64,000 nt of DNA from Marinomonas sp. CT5 (lineage in GTDB: Bacteria > Pseudomonadota > Gammaproteobacteria > Pseudomonadales > Marinomonadaceae): NCBI RefSeq assembly GCF_018336975.1, contig NZ_CP025572.1, positions 833,174-897,173 on the forward strand, given 5' to 3'. The position numbers and the translations under genes were made by a program. Of this stretch, positions 8,212-17,662 are shown piece by piece; the stretch's first letter is position 1; every line of letters begins with the position of its first letter. The notes under the pieces are model-generated. The model was not told the origin of the DNA, ran no database searches, and was given only the letters and a program-made list of their open reading frames with translations.

Positions 8212-9102
8212 ATGATGAAATTACGAGACTTTGGCTTGCTGTTTGCCTTGATGGCGTTGTGGGGATTGAATTTCAGTGTGATCAAGCTTGGCGTGAATAG
8301 CGTCCATCCTTTAGTGCTCACTGCGTTACGATTTAGTTTTGCGGTGTTTCCTTTGATCTTTTTTATTAAAAAACCAGATGTGCCGTGGCGTTATTTGATT
8401 GCTTACGGCTTGTCTTTTGGTGTCGGTGTTTGGGGGTTAACCACCTTATCGATTGGCGCGGGTGTCTCGGCGGGCATGGCATCTTTATTGTTGGATATGA
8501 GTGTCGTTAGCAGCTTATTGGTAGGCTGGCTGTGTCTAAACGAAACCATTACTCGTAATAAATTGCTTGGTGCTGGATTGGCTTTACTTGGTCTTGCCTT
8601 GATTATGTACGCGGATGGCGGTTCTGTTACTGGGAAGGGGTTAGTCTTAGTATTAATGGCATCGGTATGTTGGAGTGTTAATGGTTTGATCGTCAAACGT
8701 GCGAACACCAAAGCTATATTTGCTTTTAATATTTGGGGAATGCTTTTTGCCCCTTTGCCTCTATTGTTTTTGGCGGTTATTTCCGAAGGCATGCAAGTGA
8801 TTAGTGAATTGCCGAGTCAATTTACTCAATGGACGCTATTTTCGGTTTTATTTCAAGCTTACCCAACGACGCTCTTGGGTTACTGGTTTTGGAATAAGAT
8901 GATCATGAAATACTCTGTTTCGACGGTCGCACCTATGACATTATTGGTGCCTGTGTTTGGTATTTTAGGTGGCTATTGGTTTTACGATGAACCTCTGGTA
9001 ATGAGTCAAATTATCGCGGCCGGGTTGATTTTACTGGGGTTATTTGTCGGGCAAATGGCAATGCCAAAATTGAGTTTCTTTAAAAGATTGAGAGAGATTT
9101 AG
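8212..9102 (+). CDS. EamA/DMT-family transporter
   Basis: A 296-residue inner-membrane protein with ten predicted transmembrane helices in two EamA repeats (about 10-130 and 145-285), the drug/metabolite transporter fold. The N terminus LLFALMALWGLNFSVIKLGV is characteristic. These proteins usually export amino acids or related metabolites. Two ATGs are adjacent (8212 and 8215); AGGA at 8204-8207 is better spaced for the second. The following RhtB gene starts two bases after its stop, so the pair is translated from one message. It is divergent from a MocR-type regulator, which probably senses the exported amine or amino acid. Confidence 0.85.
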   Translation: MMKLRDFGLLFALMALWGLNFSVIKLGVNSVHPLVLTALRFSFAVFPLIFFIKKPDVPWRYLIAYGLSFGVGVWGLTTLSIGAGVSAGMASLLLDMSVVSSLLVGWLCLNETITRNKLLGAGLALLGLALIMYADGGSVTGKGLVLVLMASVCWSVNGLIVKRANTKAIFAFNIWGMLFAPLPLLFLAVISEGMQVISELPSQFTQWTLFSVLFQAYPTTLLGYWFWNKMIMKYSVSTVAPMTLLVPVFGILGGYWFYDEPLVMSQIIAAGLILLGLFVGQMAMPKLSFFKRLREI

Positions 9103-9104
9103 CG

Positions 9105-9746
9105 ATGCAAGAAATCCACTATACCTTGATATTAATGGGCGCTTTTGTCGCGATGGCAAGTCCTGGGCCTGCGACCTTGGCGATTGCATCGACGTCAATG
9201 AATCAGGGGCGAGTGCAAGGTTTGGCGTTAGCATCAGGCATACTCACAGGCTCTGTTTTTTGGTCTTGTTCGACGGCCTTTGGTTTAGGGGCTGTGTTGT
9301 ATGCAAATGTCTGGTTATTCGAAAGCTTACGGTATGTTGGTGCAGTATATTTATTATTTTTGGCTTATAAATCTTGTCGTTCAGTAATGGCGAATCAATC
9401 GAATACACATAAAATGCTGTCTGCGTTAGAGAGCAGACACATGACTTTGCGTTCCGCTTACTTTCGTGGTTTGGCGATACATTTAACCAATCCTAAAGCG
9501 ATTCTATTTTTAGGATCGTTATTTGCCATGGGAATGCCGAGTTCAGTGTCCACACAAGGCTTATTGTCTGTCATTATCTTATTAACGATTCAGAGTGCTT
9601 GCATAAATTTTGGTTACGCAGTGTTGTTTTCAAATCCAAGAATTCGCCAAGGTTATTTCAAAATGCAACGCGGCTTTGATGCTGTCTTCGCACTGATGTT
9701 TGGCGTGGCAGGTCTTAAAATTTTGCTGAGTAAGTTGGCTCCCTAG
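9105..9746 (+). CDS. LysE/RhtB-family amino-acid exporter
   Basis: A 213-residue inner-membrane exporter of the LysE/RhtB family with about six hydrophobic segments. The N-terminal signature AMASPGPATLAIASTSMNQG (about 17-36) contains the conserved PGP motif, and HLTNPKAILFLGSLFAM is the second family hallmark. Members expel homoserine, threonine, lysine or similar compounds. It begins two bases after the EamA stop, with its ribosome site (GAGAGA) inside the upstream gene. The 3' end meets the convergent LysR gene with five bases between them and no visible hairpin terminator. Confidence 0.85.
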   Translation: MQEIHYTLILMGAFVAMASPGPATLAIASTSMNQGRVQGLALASGILTGSVFWSCSTAFGLGAVLYANVWLFESLRYVGAVYLLFLAYKSCRSVMANQSNTHKMLSALESRHMTLRSAYFRGLAIHLTNPKAILFLGSLFAMGMPSSVSTQGLLSVIILLTIQSACINFGYAVLFSNPRIRQGYFKMQRGFDAVFALMFGVAGLKILLSKLAP

Positions 9747-9751
9747 GTGTT

Positions 9752-10573
9752 TTATGATTGCTTTAATATTGTGCCGATGTTTTGGATTAACTTGCGAACC
9801 TCTGGCAAATAGCGGTCTTCGTGATGGGTCACCAGCCATTGGTCGTGGCCTAATTCCTCAACGATATTTCCAACGCGCTGTAATGCTGTTTGGTTGTCGC
9901 CAATAAAAGTTGGAAGCAGCGCAATTCCCTTGTTTTCAAGAGCCAAATCAAGGCTATTTCTTGGATTGTTTACTTCGTAAGCAATATCATCGCTAGCGAT
10001 ATTATTCTGAAGCCAACGCGCTGATGGGGTATCAGCCAGTACTTTTATATAAGAGTCTGGCGCGCTTTTTGTTGCATAAGGCGCGAACTCAACTCGTGCC
10101 AGCTTTCGGCATACTAGAGAGTCTTCTTTTGGTCGTTGATTGCGGATACCTATAACGATTTCACGATGCGATATGTCGAGAACTTTTTCTGCTGAAATAA
10201 AGCGTAGCAATATATCTGCTGGTGAACCTACAAGCAGATCGAGGTTTTTTATTAATGAAAGCGTCGTCCAAGTGCCCGCAGAAATTTTAACTAAGGGGCG
10301 GGAGCTTTTATTGGGTGAGGTGGTTTGCCGATAGATTTGACTTTCAACTTGAGTCAGTTCTTTTAATAATGTCTTGCCATCCGTCGTTAATTCATAACCA
10401 CGGTCATGTCTAATAAAGAGTTCACGTTCCATGTTTCGCTCTAACTCATACATTCTTCTACCCAATGTTGCTGGGCTTCGTTGAGTCGATTGTGCTGCCG
10501 CGGAAAGGCCGCCTTCTCGTGCAACAGCAAGGAAGAGTTTCAGGTCATTCCAATCTATTTTCTTTTCATTCAT
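9752..10573 (-). CDS. LysR-family transcriptional regulator
   Basis: A 273-residue LysR-type regulator with the N-terminal winged helix at about residues 6-64 (WNDLKLFLAVAREGGLSAAA, then STQRSPATLGRRMYELE). The effector-binding domain from about 90 on is shorter than usual; typical family length is about 300. It converges on the RhtB gene and has no adjacent divergent target, since the plus-strand neighbour is a 70-residue orphan. The effector is therefore unknown. Regulation of the exporter pair is possible but unsupported. Confidence 0.8.
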   Translation of the reverse strand: MNEKKIDWNDLKLFLAVAREGGLSAAAQSTQRSPATLGRRMYELERNMERELFIRHDRGYELTTDGKTLLKELTQVESQIYRQTTSPNKSSRPLVKISAGTWTTLSLIKNLDLLVGSPADILLRFISAEKVLDISHREIVIGIRNQRPKEDSLVCRKLARVEFAPYATKSAPDSYIKVLADTPSARWLQNNIASDDIAYEVNNPRNSLDLALENKGIALLPTFIGDNQTALQRVGNIVEELGHDQWLVTHHEDRYLPEVRKLIQNIGTILKQS

Positions 10574-10677
10574 GAAAAGCTCTTTTTATTTTGTTTTATT
10601 GTTGAAAAGAAAATATCTCGTAATCTATTAAGCAGTCAATAGCCATTCAGCTTTAGTTTTATGAGGGAGGAGAGCAG

Positions 10678-10890
10678 GTGGATGATAACCGTGATAACAA
10701 GCTAAGAAAGACTCATTATAATGGTATTGGGCATGTTCCATTTCCTCAAGCCTCACCGACTGTCCAGTTGCGTGAGGAACAAGCCTTTTATGAGGCCAAC
10801 AGTTATGACAAAGGCCGATTTATTTTATGTCTAGCTAAGCAATATAGAATTGTCTCAAAGATGGTAAATAGATTACTGAAAATCAAATAA
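10678..10890 (+). CDS. Small hypothetical protein, 70 residues
   Basis: A short reading frame beginning with GTG at 10678 behind a good GGGAGG site (10664-10670). The product is basic and hydrophilic with no membrane segment, starts MDDNRDNKLRKTHYNGIG and ends in a lysine-rich helix (YRIVSKMVNRLLKIK). I do not recognise a family. It lies 57 bases before epmA on the same strand. The ribosome site and position support a real gene, but the length and lack of known relatives keep this uncertain. Confidence 0.45.
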   Translation: MDDNRDNKLRKTHYNGIGHVPFPQASPTVQLREEQAFYEANSYDKGRFILCLAKQYRIVSKMVNRLLKIK

Positions 10891-10947
10891 GCTCATTTTT
10901 AACACTATATTTGTTATCATGAGCTTTATTTTTCAGAGTGTTTTTCT

Positions 10948-11925
10948 ATGTATGAGGCTTCTTTGTGGCAACCCAGTGCGAATCTTTCTATTTTGCAAAA
11001 GCGTGCGCAGCTACTAAAAGCCATTCGAGCTTTTTTCGATGAACGCGAAGTGATGGAAGTAGACACGCAATGCTTGTCTCTTGGTAGTATCACTGATCCA
11101 CATATTGAAGTTTTAACCAGTAAGACACGTTCACAAGGTGAAGACCTGACTTATTACCTTCAAACCTCCCCAGAATTTGCAATGAAGCGTTTGCTTTGTG
11201 CTGGCTCAGGGTCTATTTATCAGTTAGGTAAGGTGTTTCGTGCTGAGGAGGTTGGCCGTCGCCATAGTATCGAATTTACTATGCTTGAATGGTACAGAGT
11301 GGGGTTCGATCATTGGCAATTAATGGATGAGATTCAGGATTTACTCAAGGTGCTCTTAAACGATGTTTCTTTAACGTGCGAGCGCCTTAGTTATCAATTG
11401 GCGTTTTTACGTCATACGGGATTGGATCCCTTTACTGCGACGTTATTTCAGTTGCAAGAATGTGCTCATGAATACACAGAGTACGGCCTTCAGGAAGAGG
11501 ATCGTGACACCTTGCTCGAGCTGCTTTTTTCCAGTGTGGTGGAACCGGCTATTGGTCAATATGTTCCTTGTTTTATACACAGTTATCCGGCTTCTCAGGC
11601 GGCGCTTGCCAAGACGCATCTTGACGAAAAAGGTCATCAAGTGGCGGCGCGCTTCGAATTGTATTGGCAGGGGATGGAGTTGGCCAATGGCTATCATGAA
11701 TTGACCGATGCCAATGAACAAGCAAGACGTTTTTCAGAAGATAAGCAGACTCGTAAGGATATGCGCTTGCTTGATCGTCAGTTTGATGAGCGACTTATTG
11801 CCGCTTTGGAGCATGGCTTGCCGGATTGTGCGGGTGTGGCGTTAGGCGTGGATCGCTTGCTAATGTTAATGTGTCATAAGTCACATATCGCAGAGGTATT
11901 ACCGTTTGCTCACTCTCGGGCGTAA
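10948..11925 (+). CDS. epmA: Elongation factor P--(R)-beta-lysine ligase EpmA
   Basis: A 325-residue paralogue of the class II lysyl-tRNA synthetase catalytic core that lacks the tRNA anticodon-binding domain. EpmA (PoxA/GenX/YjeA) activates (R)-beta-lysine and attaches it to a conserved lysine of elongation factor P, helping translation through polyproline stretches. Class II motif 2 is seen in YQLGKVFRAEEVGRRHSIEF and motif 3 in GVALGVDRLLMLM near the C terminus. The length matches the E. coli protein. EF-P and EpmB genes are not in the window. The dctB gene follows after about 90 bases without a clear terminator. Confidence 0.93.
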   Translation: MYEASLWQPSANLSILQKRAQLLKAIRAFFDEREVMEVDTQCLSLGSITDPHIEVLTSKTRSQGEDLTYYLQTSPEFAMKRLLCAGSGSIYQLGKVFRAEEVGRRHSIEFTMLEWYRVGFDHWQLMDEIQDLLKVLLNDVSLTCERLSYQLAFLRHTGLDPFTATLFQLQECAHEYTEYGLQEEDRDTLLELLFSSVVEPAIGQYVPCFIHSYPASQAALAKTHLDEKGHQVAARFELYWQGMELANGYHELTDANEQARRFSEDKQTRKDMRLLDRQFDERLIAALEHGLPDCAGVALGVDRLLMLMCHKSHIAEVLPFAHSRA

Positions 11926-12018
11926 TTTTTCTGTTTTTTTAGCAGGTCTTTTATTCTTTTTTCGTCAATATAAAAATGATGAAAAGAGAACGACGATAAT
12001 AATAACAAGGTCATTTAG

Positions 12019-14319
12019 GTGAGTGCATTGAAAGAAAAGTATGGTTTTAGCATAAAATGGCTTTTTTCTTCTAAGCAGATAGTTTGGTTGTATGTTGGCG
12101 TCTTCTTTGTGGCTGTGCTGTTAATTTGGAAAGGTGGAGAAGCCCTACGAAATCAACAGATTAAAGCACTGCGTATTGATTCCTTTGAACAGTTGAATCA
12201 GCTTGCTAGTGTGTTAGAAAGTGCAATTGCTAAGTATCAGCATATGCCTACTTTATTAGCATCGAATGATAGGGTAAGAAAAGCCTTGCGTGACGGCTTT
12301 GAGTCCGATATTAATCAGCTTAACCGTGAACTTGAACAGATCAACCGCATCACGGAAGCGTCAGACAGCTATATTTTAGATACAGACGGATTAACGATAG
12401 CGGCGTCTAATTATCGTGAAAAGGCGAGCTTTGTGGGCCGAAATTTTGCCTTTCGACCTTATTTTAAGGAAGCGATCCAAGGAAAACCGGGGCGTTATTA
12501 TGCCTTAGGCACCACGTCAAATCGCCGTGGTTATTACTTTTCTTATCCTGTTTACGAAGGTGACTCTATTATTGGTGTTGCTGTCGTCAAAGTGGATCTC
12601 ACTCAATTTGAAAAACGCTTTGCTAATCAGCATTATGAGTTTTTGTTACTGGATCCGGATGGCATCGTTTTTAGTAGTTCTCGTCAGTCATGGTTGTATC
12701 GAGTGCTGGGTGAATTGTCTCATACTGAGTTACAGCGTATTGCCGATTCTCAACGCTATTTTGGTAAATCCATTGAAAAGCTCGCCATTGTTTATCAAAA
12801 GCCCTTCGATGAAAAATCACAAATAGTGGATGTGTTAGAAAATACCGTTATAGACGGTAGAGAAGAATTAGAACGGCTGTCATTTTTAAAAATGAGCCGT
12901 CCAATTCGCTTATTAGGCTTCCAAATTTCCATTCTCGCACCATTAAAAACCATTAATGAAGAAATTTCGTTATGGCGTACCATTTTTGCGGGTGGGGTGA
13001 TGATTACGGCTTTGTTATTGGGGTTGGCAATGTTACGCCGGCGCATGTTGCGCGAACGTTTTGATGCCAATGAGATGACCCGTCACAATCAGGCTTATAT
13101 CCGCGAAGTGATTCAAAATACCCAAGCTGGTTTGGTGACTTTGGATGAGTGCCACAAAATAGAGTCTTTTAATCCCGCTGTTGAAAAATTGCTTGGACAG
13201 CCGTTATCCCCTTTAGTTGGGCAGCCGCTTAATGTGTTATTTCTGCCTGATGAAGATGGTGCATCAGGCAAGTCTGGCCATGATGACTTTTTAGAAGCAA
13301 CCAATGATTTGGGGATTAAAGTTCTAACCCGTGAAGGGCGCTTGTGTTACTCCGATCAAACGGTGCCGGTAGAAATGACGCTTTGTAAGATGCAGCTGCC
13401 AAATCGCTTAAGTTATTTGGTGACTTTTCATGATATGACTGAGCGTAAGCGCTATGAACAAGAGATTACTCAGGCTCGTATTGAGCTTGAAGAGCGTGTA
13501 AAAGAACGGACCTATGAATTGCAAGGTGCGAACACTCGCCTTCGTCAAGAAATAGAAGAACATAAAGGTACGCAACGAGAGCTAATTCAAACGGCCAAAC
13601 TCGCGGTTTTAGGCCAATTAAGTGCGGGACTAAATCATGAACTGAATCAGCCTTTGACGGCGATTCGTGCGTTTGCAGGCAATGGATTGAAGTTCCTAGA
13701 TCGCGGGCAGTATGAACAAGCTCATGCGAACTTGCAGCATATCAGTCAGCTAGGTCACCATATGGGCGATATTATCGCGCGCTTTAAGGTCTTTGCTCGC
13801 AAAGGTGATGTACAGCAAGGACCTATTGCGGTGCAGACGGCCATCATGGGGGCGTTAAGAATTATGAGCCCACGTTATAAGGAAGTGGGTATAGAGTTGG
13901 TGGTGCCAGAAGATCAAGGCTTGTTCGTGAATGGTGATATGGTTTTTTTGGAACAAGTACTGGTCAATTTATTAGCCAACGCGGCGGATGCGATTTTAGA
14001 AGTGCCAGAAAACCCACGACGTGTTTGTATCGAGCAAAAGGTAGAGAAAAACCAGGTCGTTATTTGTATTCAAGACTCAGGAAGTGGCTTAAGTGATGAT
14101 GCAATTCGACATCTTTTTGAACCTTTTTTCACTTCTAAATCTTCTGGTGTCGGATTGGGGCTAGGTTTGTCGATTAGCCAGCGTATTGTTGAAGCCATGG
14201 GCGGTCAAATTAGCGCACAAAATCGGGATTCTGGTGGCGCTGAATTTTGTGTTAGGCTACCTCGTTATAATCATCCACTATCTCACTCTATTTCTGACGC
14301 TCCCAAAGAGGAAATCTAA
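12019..14319 (+). CDS. dctB: DctB-type sensor histidine kinase
   Basis: A 766-residue membrane histidine kinase starting with GTG. Layout: transmembrane segment about 21-38, a large periplasmic Cache-type sensor (about 45-310), a second membrane segment about 319-339, a PAS domain (about 357-475), a coiled coil, a dimerisation/phosphoacceptor domain with His540 in LNHELNQPLTAIRAF, and an ATPase domain with the N box NLLANAADAI (near 650) and G box GLGLGLSISQ (near 712). This is the DctB architecture, which senses C4-dicarboxylates in the periplasm; the PAS domain makes it longer than the usual ~600 residues. It overlaps dctD by one base. The TRAP operon at 17716-21182 is the likely target, though the exact ligand is inferred. 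Confidence 0.85.
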   Translation: MSALKEKYGFSIKWLFSSKQIVWLYVGVFFVAVLLIWKGGEALRNQQIKALRIDSFEQLNQLASVLESAIAKYQHMPTLLASNDRVRKALRDGFESDINQLNRELEQINRITEASDSYILDTDGLTIAASNYREKASFVGRNFAFRPYFKEAIQGKPGRYYALGTTSNRRGYYFSYPVYEGDSIIGVAVVKVDLTQFEKRFANQHYEFLLLDPDGIVFSSSRQSWLYRVLGELSHTELQRIADSQRYFGKSIEKLAIVYQKPFDEKSQIVDVLENTVIDGREELERLSFLKMSRPIRLLGFQISILAPLKTINEEISLWRTIFAGGVMITALLLGLAMLRRRMLRERFDANEMTRHNQAYIREVIQNTQAGLVTLDECHKIESFNPAVEKLLGQPLSPLVGQPLNVLFLPDEDGASGKSGHDDFLEATNDLGIKVLTREGRLCYSDQTVPVEMTLCKMQLPNRLSYLVTFHDMTERKRYEQEITQARIELEERVKERTYELQGANTRLRQEIEEHKGTQRELIQTAKLAVLGQLSAGLNHELNQPLTAIRAFAGNGLKFLDRGQYEQAHANLQHISQLGHHMGDIIARFKVFARKGDVQQGPIAVQTAIMGALRIMSPRYKEVGIELVVPEDQGLFVNGDMVFLEQVLVNLLANAADAILEVPENPRRVCIEQKVEKNQVVICIQDSGSGLSDDAIRHLFEPFFTSKSSGVGLGLGLSISQRIVEAMGGQISAQNRDSGGAEFCVRLPRYNHPLSHSISDAPKEEI

Positions 14320-15680
14320 TGCCAGACAGCAAGCAAGTAATATTAATTGACGACGAGCAAGCGGTTCGTATGGCAATTTCTCAGACATTACAGCTTGAAG
14401 GTTTTGTCGTTACCGAGTTTGCCTCGGCGCAAGGTGTGACTGAAAAGCTGTCGCTAGACTGGTCAGGTGTGATTGTGAGCGATATTAACTTGCCGGGCAA
14501 AAGTGGCTTAGAGCTGTTTGAAGATGTTAAAAAAATCGATGCAGAAATTCCTTTTATTCTGATAACGGGTCACGGTGATATCAGCATGGCGGTGAGTGCT
14601 ATTCGTGATGGCGCTTACGATTTTATTGAAAAGCCATTTTCTAATGAAGACTTTTTGGATGTGGTGCGTCGTGCGTCTGAAAAACGTCAGCTAACCCTAG
14701 AAAACCGCAACCTGCGTCTTGAACTAGCAGCACAAAACGCGCCTGGCCCTAGAATTATCGGCAATACATCGGGAATTCACCGTTTGCGTCAGGCGTTGCT
14801 TCATGTGGCTGATACCGGTGCGGATATTCTGATTCAAGGGGAAACGGGAACCGGGAAAGAACTCGTTGCGCGTTATATTCATGAGCACAGTTCTCGCCGA
14901 GGTCATGCCTTTGTGGCCATTAACTGTGGAGCTGTGCCAGATTCTATTATGGAATCTGAACTATTTGGTCATGAAAAAGGCGCTTTTACAGATGCTAAGA
15001 CGCAACGCATTGGTAAACTTGAACACGCCAATGGCGGGACTTTGTTTCTTGATGAAATCGAAAGCATGCCCATGTCGATGCAAATTCGTTTGTTGCGTGT
15101 TCTGGAAGAACGGCGCTTAGAGCGGTTGGGCTCCAATACCGCGATTGATTTGGATTTGCGAATTTTGGCGGCCACCAAGGTGGATTTAAAACAACTCAGC
15201 GAGAGTGGAACATTTCGCGAGGATTTGTATTATCGACTTAATGTGGTACGTGTGGATATTCCGCCATTACGTGATCGAAAGGATGATATTTCGTTGCTTT
15301 GGCAGCATTTCTGCTTAGTGGCAACGGCGCAATATAAGCGTGATGCGGAGCCTCTTTCTGCGGCGCGTATGCACAGTTTATTGAGTTATGATTGGCCGGG
15401 TAATGTTCGTGAATTGCGTAATCTTGCTGAGCGTTATGTTTTGATGGGGGAAGCAGGGTCGTTTGAGTTTGATCAGATTATTATTAACAACGAAAATAAT
15501 CCTGGTGTAATGACCTTGCCTGAACAGTTAGAACGCTTTGAAAAAACGTTATTAGAGCAAGAGTTAATGCGCCAAAAAGGCTCGATCAAAGATACTATGG
15601 ATGCCTTGGGACTGCCGCGTAAAACGCTTTATGACAAAATGCGTAAATACGATCTTGATAAAGATATTTATAAACAGTAG
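14319..15680 (+). CDS. dctD: DctD-type sigma-54-dependent response regulator
   Basis: A 453-residue NtrC-family activator: receiver domain (1-120) with phosphoacceptor Asp55 in VIVSDINLPG, AAA+ domain (about 145-380) with Walker A GETGTGKE near residue 174, and a C-terminal Fis-type helix-turn-helix (GSIKDTMDALGLPRKTLYDK). It would be phosphorylated by the overlapping DctB and drive sigma-54 promoters. The sigma-54 contact loop reads GAFTDA (residues 221-226) rather than the canonical GAFTGA. A candidate sigma-54 promoter precedes dctP at 21298-21314. Confidence 0.88.
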   Translation: MPDSKQVILIDDEQAVRMAISQTLQLEGFVVTEFASAQGVTEKLSLDWSGVIVSDINLPGKSGLELFEDVKKIDAEIPFILITGHGDISMAVSAIRDGAYDFIEKPFSNEDFLDVVRRASEKRQLTLENRNLRLELAAQNAPGPRIIGNTSGIHRLRQALLHVADTGADILIQGETGTGKELVARYIHEHSSRRGHAFVAINCGAVPDSIMESELFGHEKGAFTDAKTQRIGKLEHANGGTLFLDEIESMPMSMQIRLLRVLEERRLERLGSNTAIDLDLRILAATKVDLKQLSESGTFREDLYYRLNVVRVDIPPLRDRKDDISLLWQHFCLVATAQYKRDAEPLSAARMHSLLSYDWPGNVRELRNLAERYVLMGEAGSFEFDQIIINNENNPGVMTLPEQLERFEKTLLEQELMRQKGSIKDTMDALGLPRKTLYDKMRKYDLDKDIYKQ

Positions 15681-15720
15681 CGAATGGTGACAACCAGTTT
15701 TTCATGTTGTGTAAAGGTTC

Positions 15721-15755
15721 ATGATACGTTTAGTCTATTTGACTAAACGTATCAT
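15721..15755. terminator. Perfect 15-base hairpin between convergent dctD and ggt
   Basis: ATGATACGTTTAGTC and its exact complement GACTAAACGTATCAT are separated by a five-base loop. It sits 40 bases after dctD and 10 before the ggt stop, so it probably ends or stabilises both messages, but neither side has a real T run. Confidence 0.6.
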
Positions 15756-15765
15756 GCGGTTTGCT

Positions 15766-17526
15766 TTAATCCCCTAGGACTAAGCCTTCACGTCTTGGAT
15801 CCGCTCCTCCGACCAAGCCATTTGGTTGAATCACAATCCCTTGTACACCGGAATTCAAATCTCGAACAGAGACTTTATATCCCATGTCTTTAAGGCTTTT
15901 TTCGTAGGTTGCTGCTTCTGTGCCTTTTTCAAGATCGAAAGTACCGAAGCGGTTGATCATATTTGGGTAATCAATCGCTTGTTGAATATCCATTCCCCAC
16001 TCAAGATGGGCGATCAGTGTTTTAGCCACATAGCCAATAATACGAGAGCCACCAGGTGATCCGACGACCAAATATGGCTTGTTGTCTTTCATGACGATGG
16101 TTGGTGACATGGAAGAGCGAGGGCGCTTGCCTGGCTCGACACGGTTAGCAATAGGAAAGCCGTTCTGGTGAGATTTGAAAGAAAAGTCTGTTAGTTCGTT
16201 ATTCAATAAGAAGCCATTGCTCATCATATTCGAACCAAAGCCATTTTCTATCGTGGTGGTCACAGACACCGCATTACCTTCTTTATCGACGATGGAAATA
16301 TGGCTGGTGGAAGGCAGTTCAATGGCCATATCATCCGCTTGTTTGATTGGATGACGCCATTCAGGCTCCCCTGCTTCTACTTTATTGAGCGCTTTGCCTT
16401 TTGTAATCAATTTAGCTCGATCGGCTAAATAAGATTCGTCTAATAGGCCTTGTGGCATAGGAACAAAGTCGGTATCAGCCATGTAGCGGCCGCGGTCTGC
16501 AAAAGCCAGACGGGATGCATCGCCAATGATTTGCCAGGCTTCAGGGGAATTTGGACCTAACTTGGCAAGGCCAAAATGCTTGGTAATGCCAAGGATCTGA
16601 CCAACGGTCAATGCACCAGAGCTTGGTGGTCCCATGCCACAAATGTCATATTCTTTATAAGGTAAACAGACTGGTGAGCGTTCTTTTACACGATAACTAA
16701 GAAAGTCTTGCTCAGACAAAACGCCCGGATTGTCCAATGCGCCACGTACTGTCGAGACAATATTTGTTGCTATTTGTCCTGTATAAAACTCGTCAGCACC
16801 GTAGGTGGCGAGGAAACGCAAAGTTTCATAGTATTGGGTGTTTTTTAATTGGCTACCCGCTTCAATCGGTGTGCCATCTAGGTTAAAGAAATAGCCTTTT
16901 GTTGATGGGAAACGGGATAATCTTTCCGCACTGCCTTTAACCGCATTTGCGAGGCGAGGCGAGACGATAAAACCTTCTTGAGCAAGTTTCGTTGCGGGAG
17001 CCAGCAAATCTTTCCATAGCATGGTGCCGTAGCGCTTATGCAGTTCTCCCATCAGCTTCACTGTACCTGGTGTACCGACAGAACGACCTCCCACGACGGC
17101 ATCATAGAAAGCTAGCGGTTTACCATTTTCATCTTGGAATAACTCGGGTGTGACTTCCTGAGGGGCAGTTTCCCTTCCATCAAAAGTAGTGAGCTTATGA
17201 GTTGTCGCATCGTAGTATACGGCGAAGGCGCCACCGCCTAAACCTGAAGATTGAGGTTCAACTAAGCCAAGCACCATTTGCACGGCGACTAATGCATCGA
17301 TCGCTGAACCGCCCGATTTTAGTACTTCATAACCCACCTTGGTGGCCTCTGGGTTTGCAGTGGCGACCATGAATTGATTTGCGTGAGCGAGTTTCTTTTT
17401 CTCGATACCACTGGCCGCTTCAGGTGCAATTGAGTCGGCAGCTTGTTCGGTTGCCAAAGTAAAAGGACTCATAGCAAGTAAAGGAATAAGACTGAATGTT
17501 TTTAACCATCGTGTGGGTAGCATCAT
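15766..17526 (-). CDS. ggt: Gamma-glutamyltransferase
   Basis: A 586-residue periplasmic gamma-glutamyltranspeptidase. It hydrolyses or transfers the gamma-glutamyl group of glutathione and related compounds, and matures by self-cleavage into two subunits. A signal peptide runs to about residue 25. The autocatalytic nucleophile is Thr407 in PSTSHISIVDKEG, which becomes the first residue of the small subunit. Oxyanion/substrate motifs GMGPPSSGAL and SMSPTIVMK with GSPGGSRI are present. Length fits the family (about 580). It is transcribed alone between dctBD and the TRAP operon; glutamate released from glutathione could be a source of transported substrate, but that link is speculative. Confidence 0.92.
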   Translation of the reverse strand: MMLPTRWLKTFSLIPLLAMSPFTLATEQAADSIAPEAASGIEKKKLAHANQFMVATANPEATKVGYEVLKSGGSAIDALVAVQMVLGLVEPQSSGLGGGAFAVYYDATTHKLTTFDGRETAPQEVTPELFQDENGKPLAFYDAVVGGRSVGTPGTVKLMGELHKRYGTMLWKDLLAPATKLAQEGFIVSPRLANAVKGSAERLSRFPSTKGYFFNLDGTPIEAGSQLKNTQYYETLRFLATYGADEFYTGQIATNIVSTVRGALDNPGVLSEQDFLSYRVKERSPVCLPYKEYDICGMGPPSSGALTVGQILGITKHFGLAKLGPNSPEAWQIIGDASRLAFADRGRYMADTDFVPMPQGLLDESYLADRAKLITKGKALNKVEAGEPEWRHPIKQADDMAIELPSTSHISIVDKEGNAVSVTTTIENGFGSNMMSNGFLLNNELTDFSFKSHQNGFPIANRVEPGKRPRSSMSPTIVMKDNKPYLVVGSPGGSRIIGYVAKTLIAHLEWGMDIQQAIDYPNMINRFGTFDLEKGTEAATYEKSLKDMGYKVSVRDLNSGVQGIVIQPNGLVGGADPRREGLVLGD

Positions 17527-17662
17527 TAAAATCCTTGTTGATGAATGAATTGCCTTATTTCATCAAAACAAAAATATGACGTTGAGTGAAGCTAAAAATT
17601 AAACAATGGTGTGATTTTGGCGCAAAGAAAGTGAAAAATGTTTTCAGTTTATACAGTGAAAT

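Noticed and set aside
8403..8792. A 129-codon minus-strand frame inside the EamA gene
   Set aside because: Antisense shadow of a clear membrane transporter gene; low-complexity product.
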